A DNA stretch of 64,000 bases from CAVTWH01 sp963794685 (GTDB lineage Bacteria > Actinomycetota > Actinomycetes > Mycobacteriales > Micromonosporaceae): NCBI GenBank assembly GCA_963794685.1, contig CAWCFK010000008.1:1-64000 (forward strand), written 5' to 3'. The translations under genes were made by a program, and so were the position numbers. Positions 60,928 to 64,000 of the stretch are shown here, piece after piece; positions within the stretch are counted from its first letter, which is position 1; each line of letters starts with the position of its first letter. A model generated the notes under the pieces. It was given only the letters and a program-made list of their open reading frames with translations. It was not told the origin of the DNA and searched no databases.

Positions 60928-61215
60928 GTGGCGAACTTCTCGGTCGACCTGCCCGAACTGCAGGCCGCCATCGGCAAGGTACGCGCCCAGCGCAGCCTGC
61001 TCGACGGTGACATCACCGCGCTGAAGGGCCACTTCACCAAGGTCGAGGCGGCCTGGTCGGCACCGTCCGGCAAGGTCTTCCACGACCTGCGGACCCGCTT
61101 CGAGGCCCAGGCGACCACGCTCTCCGGGCTGCTCGGCGAGTCCGCCGACCGGATGCAGACGGCTTACGACAACTACGTCGCCGCGGAGAACCTGAACGCC
61201 AACTACTTCCAGTAG
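60928..61215 (+). CDS. WXG100-family protein
   Basis: The 95-residue protein is a helical hairpin typical of ESX/type VII secreted proteins. The first helix is FSVDLPELQAAIGKVRAQRS, the turn holds AAWSAPSG in place of WxG (WSA), and the second helix is LRTRFEAQATTLSGLLGE. The start is a GTG. It leads a three-gene plus-strand run with a larger WXG-like protein and a very large gene. It should dimerise with a partner and be exported by a type VII system encoded elsewhere. Confidence 0.75.
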   Translation: MANFSVDLPELQAAIGKVRAQRSLLDGDITALKGHFTKVEAAWSAPSGKVFHDLRTRFEAQATTLSGLLGESADRMQTAYDNYVAAENLNANYFQ

Positions 61216-61239
61216 CCCGGCGCCGGAGAGGAGTGGGCG

Positions 61240-61701
61240 ATGGCCGACGCAACCCCGACACCCTGGTCGGACAGCAACCCCACCACCGACTACGAGGCAT
61301 CCACCGGCAAGCTGGTGATCGACCCGGCGACGCTGGAGACCCTCGCCACCGTCGACCTGAAGAACACCGCCGAGCAGTTCGTCAGCCGGGTCAAGGCGGT
61401 CGGCGACGTCTGGGACGGGCTGGCGTTGAGCTGGAACGGGCAGACCCAGGCCGAGGCCGACGACTTCAACAGCCGGTGGAGCTCCAGCATGCACACCATG
61501 TTCGGCACCGCCGACGATGACGACGACCCCGGCCTGCTCGGCCAGGTGATCAGCGTGGTGTACCTGGCCGCCGGGAACTTCGCCAACGCCGAGTCGTCCA
61601 TCACCGACGCCTTCCAGAAGATGGCGGACGGCATCGGCGGCGACGGGCAGAGCTCGGGCGGCCAGGACAGCACGCTGCCGCCCATCCAGATCGACTACTG
61701 A
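61240..61701 (+). CDS. WXG100-like protein with acidic C-terminal extension
   Basis: The 153-residue protein has a helical region with VKAVGDVWDGLALSWNGQTQ (about 50-69), where SWNG fits the WxG turn. A second helix and an acidic loop (TADDDDDPG) follow, with a Gly/Ser-rich tail. It starts 24 bases after the previous gene, with GGAGAGGAG upstream. It likely forms a pair with that protein or serves as a loading factor for the large protein encoded next. Confidence 0.7.
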   Translation: MADATPTPWSDSNPTTDYEASTGKLVIDPATLETLATVDLKNTAEQFVSRVKAVGDVWDGLALSWNGQTQAEADDFNSRWSSSMHTMFGTADDDDDPGLLGQVISVVYLAAGNFANAESSITDAFQKMADGIGGDGQSSGGQDSTLPPIQIDY

Positions 61702-61757
61702 CAATGCCGGCGCGGGTACGGGCGGCCGACCGGGCCGGCGCGCGGAGGGCCGGCTAG

Positions 61758-64000
61758 ATGCCCGTCGTCGACCCGAACCACCACGCCGAAACCGACTACC
61801 GCGACCCGGACGCCATCGAGGCACTCGGCGAGGCGTGGAAGTCCCAGGCGCAGCGCCTGGTCACCTTGAAGTCCACAGTGGACACCGCCTCGGACGGAGC
61901 CACCTGGACCGGCGGCGCGCGTACCGCCGAGGGGAACCTGGTCGGCAAGCTCACCGGCGCCATCGACAAGTCCAGGGAGGGCGCCGACAAGGTCGGCGAC
62001 AGCCTCAAGGAGTTCGCCGGCAAGCTGCGCGAGCTGATCAAACAGGAGCGCGCCGACTTCATCACCGAACTGGTCGGCACCCTGCTCAGCCTGTTCACCC
62101 TCGGCATCGGTCGACTGATCATGGTCGCGGTGCGGTACGTGGTGTCCGCGCTGACCGTGATCCTGCGCGCCATCCCGGTGATCAACATCGTCGCCGTACC
62201 GGTCGCCACCTTCCTCGGCAGCGCCACCGTGTTCGCCGGTCTCCAGTTCACCATCGACATGGTCTCCGAACTCATCGGGGACGTCTCGGCCGGCGCGCAC
62301 TGGCAGGTCAACTGGACCTCCGAGGTGGTCAACGTGGTGGTCGCCGCGCTCGTCGGCGGATTCACCGGGCTGAACGAGCCGCTGCTCGGCGGACCCAACC
62401 CGGACCGGTTCGGCATCCAGGGCAACCACCTCGACCTCGGCCAGGGGCCACACTGGCAGCCCGGCGAGTGGAACGTGTGGTCCGGCCTGAACCAGCCGCA
62501 CACCTTCTTCCAGTACTTCGACCACCCGTGGAACGACTTCTCCACGACGCCGGGCACCGGACCCGTCCGCAGCCCGTCGGAGACCACCCTGCGCCCGCAG
62601 CCCGGTCTGGTACGCCCACCCTCGCTGGCCAGCTCCGAGCACTCCTCCAGCACCACCCTCGCCGGCGACCACCAGGTGCTGACCCCCGCCCCGGTACCGT
62701 CCCGGCGCCCACCCGCCGCCGATCCGCCGACCCCGGCCGGCCGCGACAACCCGGGCAGCCGACCACCCTCCGGTGACAGCGTCGGTGACCGGATCACGCC
62801 GCCGGCCGAGTCGGTCCGGTACGCCGCTCCGCCACCGGCCCGTACCAGTGGCAGCCCGGGCGGCGGCGCCCCCGTGGGGATACGGGACGCCCAGCCGGTA
62901 CCGGCACGGGGGGAGCCGGTGCCACCGGGCCGGGGACCGGAAGCAGGCAACGCCCCGCGTGGACCGGAGCCTGTTCGTAGCGGTGAACCCGCGGTTCGGG
63001 GGGCGACTCCCGGCCGGCCCGACGATCCGGTTCGTGGGGCGAGTCCGGGCCGGCCCACCGATCCGAGACCGGCCGATCCGGTGCGGGACGCGACGGTGCA
63101 GCGGCCGACCGATCCGGCCGCGGGGTCGGGCCGCCCGCCGCACCAGGGTGAGCCGCCGGCCAACCGGGGCGGGTCCGGCCGGCCCACTTCCGAGCAGCGG
63201 CAGCAGGCCACCCAGGAGGCTGCCGACCGGTTCCGCGAGCAGAGGGCACCCGAGGTCTTCAAGTGGCGCAGCCAGGATCCGGCGTTCCGCGGGCGCGCCG
63301 AGACCCGGCAGGCCGCATTCGACCAGCAGCGGGACGCCGCCGGCCTGCCCCGGCGTGACCTGGGGCCGCGCGAGCACCTGGACCGGGACCGGGCCGAAAC
63401 GCACCAGGCGCACCAGCAGCGCCGTAGCGAGATCGAGGACGCGGCCCGGGTCGCCCGGGAGAACCCGGTCGCCCCGCCGGCCGCCACCCGGGACACGCCC
63501 GGTCACCAGTGGCACGACTCCGAACGGTTCGCCGCCAACCGGGCCGACCGGCAGTCGCAGTACGACGCCGAACAGCTCCGGCAGGGCCGGCAGACGCACC
63601 AGCTGTCGCCGGGCGAGCACGCCGACATCGAGATCGCCCGCGGGCACCGCGCCGCGGACCAGGCTCCGCCGGCTGACCGGCGCGGCGTCGGTGGCGGCAG
63701 CAGACCGGCCCGGCCCGAGCCGGTGCCGGCCCGCGGACCGGGCGACCCGCGAACCACGACCACCGGCACCGCCCGCGACACCCCACCCGCCGCCTCCGCC
63801 CGTGACACCCAGCCGCCGGCCTCTGCCCGTGACACCCAGCCGGCGGCCGCTGGGCGTGGCACCCAGCCACCGGTCTCTGCGCGTGACACCCAGCCGCCGG
63901 CGTCTGCCCGTGACAACCAGCCGTCCGGTTCCGGAGGGGACACTCAACCGTCCGGGTCTGGACGGGACGTCCAGCCGTCCGGGTCCACCCGGGACGGCGG
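61758..64000 (+). CDS. Large WXG-type secreted protein with membrane-like and repeat regions (runs off window)
   Basis: The frame from the ATG at 61758 is open to the end (at least 747 residues). An N-terminal helical WXG-like part (SDGATWTGGARTAEGNLVGK, about 48-67) is followed by hydrophobic segments at about 110-175 and 190-205. A Pro/Arg/Asp-rich region comes next, then a charged helical stretch rich in RxxE and QxxR. The last visible part is a 9-residue repeat array. This layout matches polymorphic-toxin-like ESX substrates whose toxin domain sits at the C-terminus, beyond this window. A long minus-strand frame over it is antisense noise. Confidence 0.72.
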   Translation, partial: MPVVDPNHHAETDYRDPDAIEALGEAWKSQAQRLVTLKSTVDTASDGATWTGGARTAEGNLVGKLTGAIDKSREGADKVGDSLKEFAGKLRELIKQERADFITELVGTLLSLFTLGIGRLIMVAVRYVVSALTVILRAIPVINIVAVPVATFLGSATVFAGLQFTIDMVSELIGDVSAGAHWQVNWTSEVVNVVVAALVGGFTGLNEPLLGGPNPDRFGIQGNHLDLGQGPHWQPGEWNVWSGLNQPHTFFQYFDHPWNDFSTTPGTGPVRSPSETTLRPQPGLVRPPSLASSEHSSSTTLAGDHQVLTPAPVPSRRPPAADPPTPAGRDNPGSRPPSGDSVGDRITPPAESVRYAAPPPARTSGSPGGGAPVGIRDAQPVPARGEPVPPGRGPEAGNAPRGPEPVRSGEPAVRGATPGRPDDPVRGASPGRPTDPRPADPVRDATVQRPTDPAAGSGRPPHQGEPPANRGGSGRPTSEQRQQATQEAADRFREQRAPEVFKWRSQDPAFRGRAETRQAAFDQQRDAAGLPRRDLGPREHLDRDRAETHQAHQQRRSEIEDAARVARENPVAPPAATRDTPGHQWHDSERFAANRADRQSQYDAEQLRQGRQTHQLSPGEHADIEIARGHRAADQAPPADRRGVGGGSRPARPEPVPARGPGDPRTTTTGTARDTPPAASARDTQPPASARDTQPAAAGRGTQPPVSARDTQPPASARDNQPSGSGGDTQPSGSGRDVQPSGSTRDG
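63771..64000 (+). repeat. 27-base tandem repeats coding 9-residue units
   Basis: Eight full units run from 63771 to 63986 and a partial one reaches the window end. The consensus peptide is ARDTQPPAS, drifting to GRDVQPSGS near the edge. The array lies in the large WXG-type protein and probably continues downstream. Confidence 0.88.

Noticed and set aside
61695..63947. 750-residue minus-strand frame over the ESX locus
   Set aside because: Low-complexity Arg/Gly/Pro sequence, antisense to a coherent plus-strand protein with a good start.
1..64000. CRISPR arrays, rRNA and tRNA genes
   Set aside because: No regularly spaced repeat/spacer pattern and no convincing tRNA or rRNA sequence was seen on reading. 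A tRNAscan/Infernal run would settle this.

Overview
The window is high-GC actinobacterial DNA. Four things point to Micromonosporaceae or a close relative: strong G/C bias at third positions, many GTG starts, tightly overlapping ATGA/GTGA operons, and heavy use of GGTACC-type sequence inside genes. This is an inference; there is no rRNA or housekeeping marker to confirm it.

Layout. (1) 1-4.2 kb is a degraded flank: a frameshifted phosphotransferase, a frameshifted GNAT, a LytR_C-type lipoprotein, gene fragments and an ISAs1 remnant. (2) 4.2-33.5 kb is an intact RiPP biosynthetic cluster of thiopeptide/azole type. A minus-strand arm (10359-11462 down to 4218) encodes a luciferase-like monooxygenase, a diverged LanB-like protein, an E1-like/RRE partner protein, a SagB-like dehydrogenase and a flavin reductase. 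A LAL-family LuxR regulator (12106-15108) follows. A second minus-strand operon (19645 down to 15243) encodes an ABC exporter and two M16 peptidases. Two almost identical 64-residue precursor genes (20035, 20360) lead a plus-strand operon: a putative pyridine synthase, a LanB glutamylation protein, an E1-like partner, a YcaO cyclodehydratase, a SagB-like dehydrogenase, a SpaB_C elimination protein, an HTH regulator and a second ABC exporter. (3) 33.5-40.9 kb holds a broken HAD gene, two integrase fragments, a 1550-residue phosphoesterase with lectin-like repeats, a DUF6343-like membrane protein and a truncated gene. (4) 41-44.6 kb has an SDR/LysR divergent pair and two membrane proteins. (5) 44.7-52 kb is rich in IS debris, including one IS630 element inserted in another, plus a secreted protein and small genes. 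(6) 52-60.2 kb has an XRE regulator/MFS exporter divergent pair and a polar amino-acid ABC operon containing a class II glutamine amidotransferase, with a divergent LysR. (7) 60.2-64 kb is a WXG100/type VII secretion locus whose last gene runs off the window.

How the RiPP genes may work together. The leaders (LGVLD...DAVALPDMGAS) look like thiopeptide leaders. YcaO with its E1-like partner would cyclise Cys/Ser/Thr in the STSSSCC tail, and SagB-like enzymes would oxidise azolines to azoles. LanB plus the SpaB_C protein would dehydrate Ser/Thr, and the 349-residue protein may form a pyridine ring. The M16 heterodimer and two ABC exporters would trim and export the product. The leader-to-tail spacing does not match a classical thiopeptide. 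The LanB/E1-like/SagB set is present twice but YcaO and the elimination protein only once. Both regulators contain TTA codons. A diverged repeat of about 0.17-0.19 kb occurs in the same orientation at 2.05 kb and 39.45 kb and may mark the edges of an acquired island.
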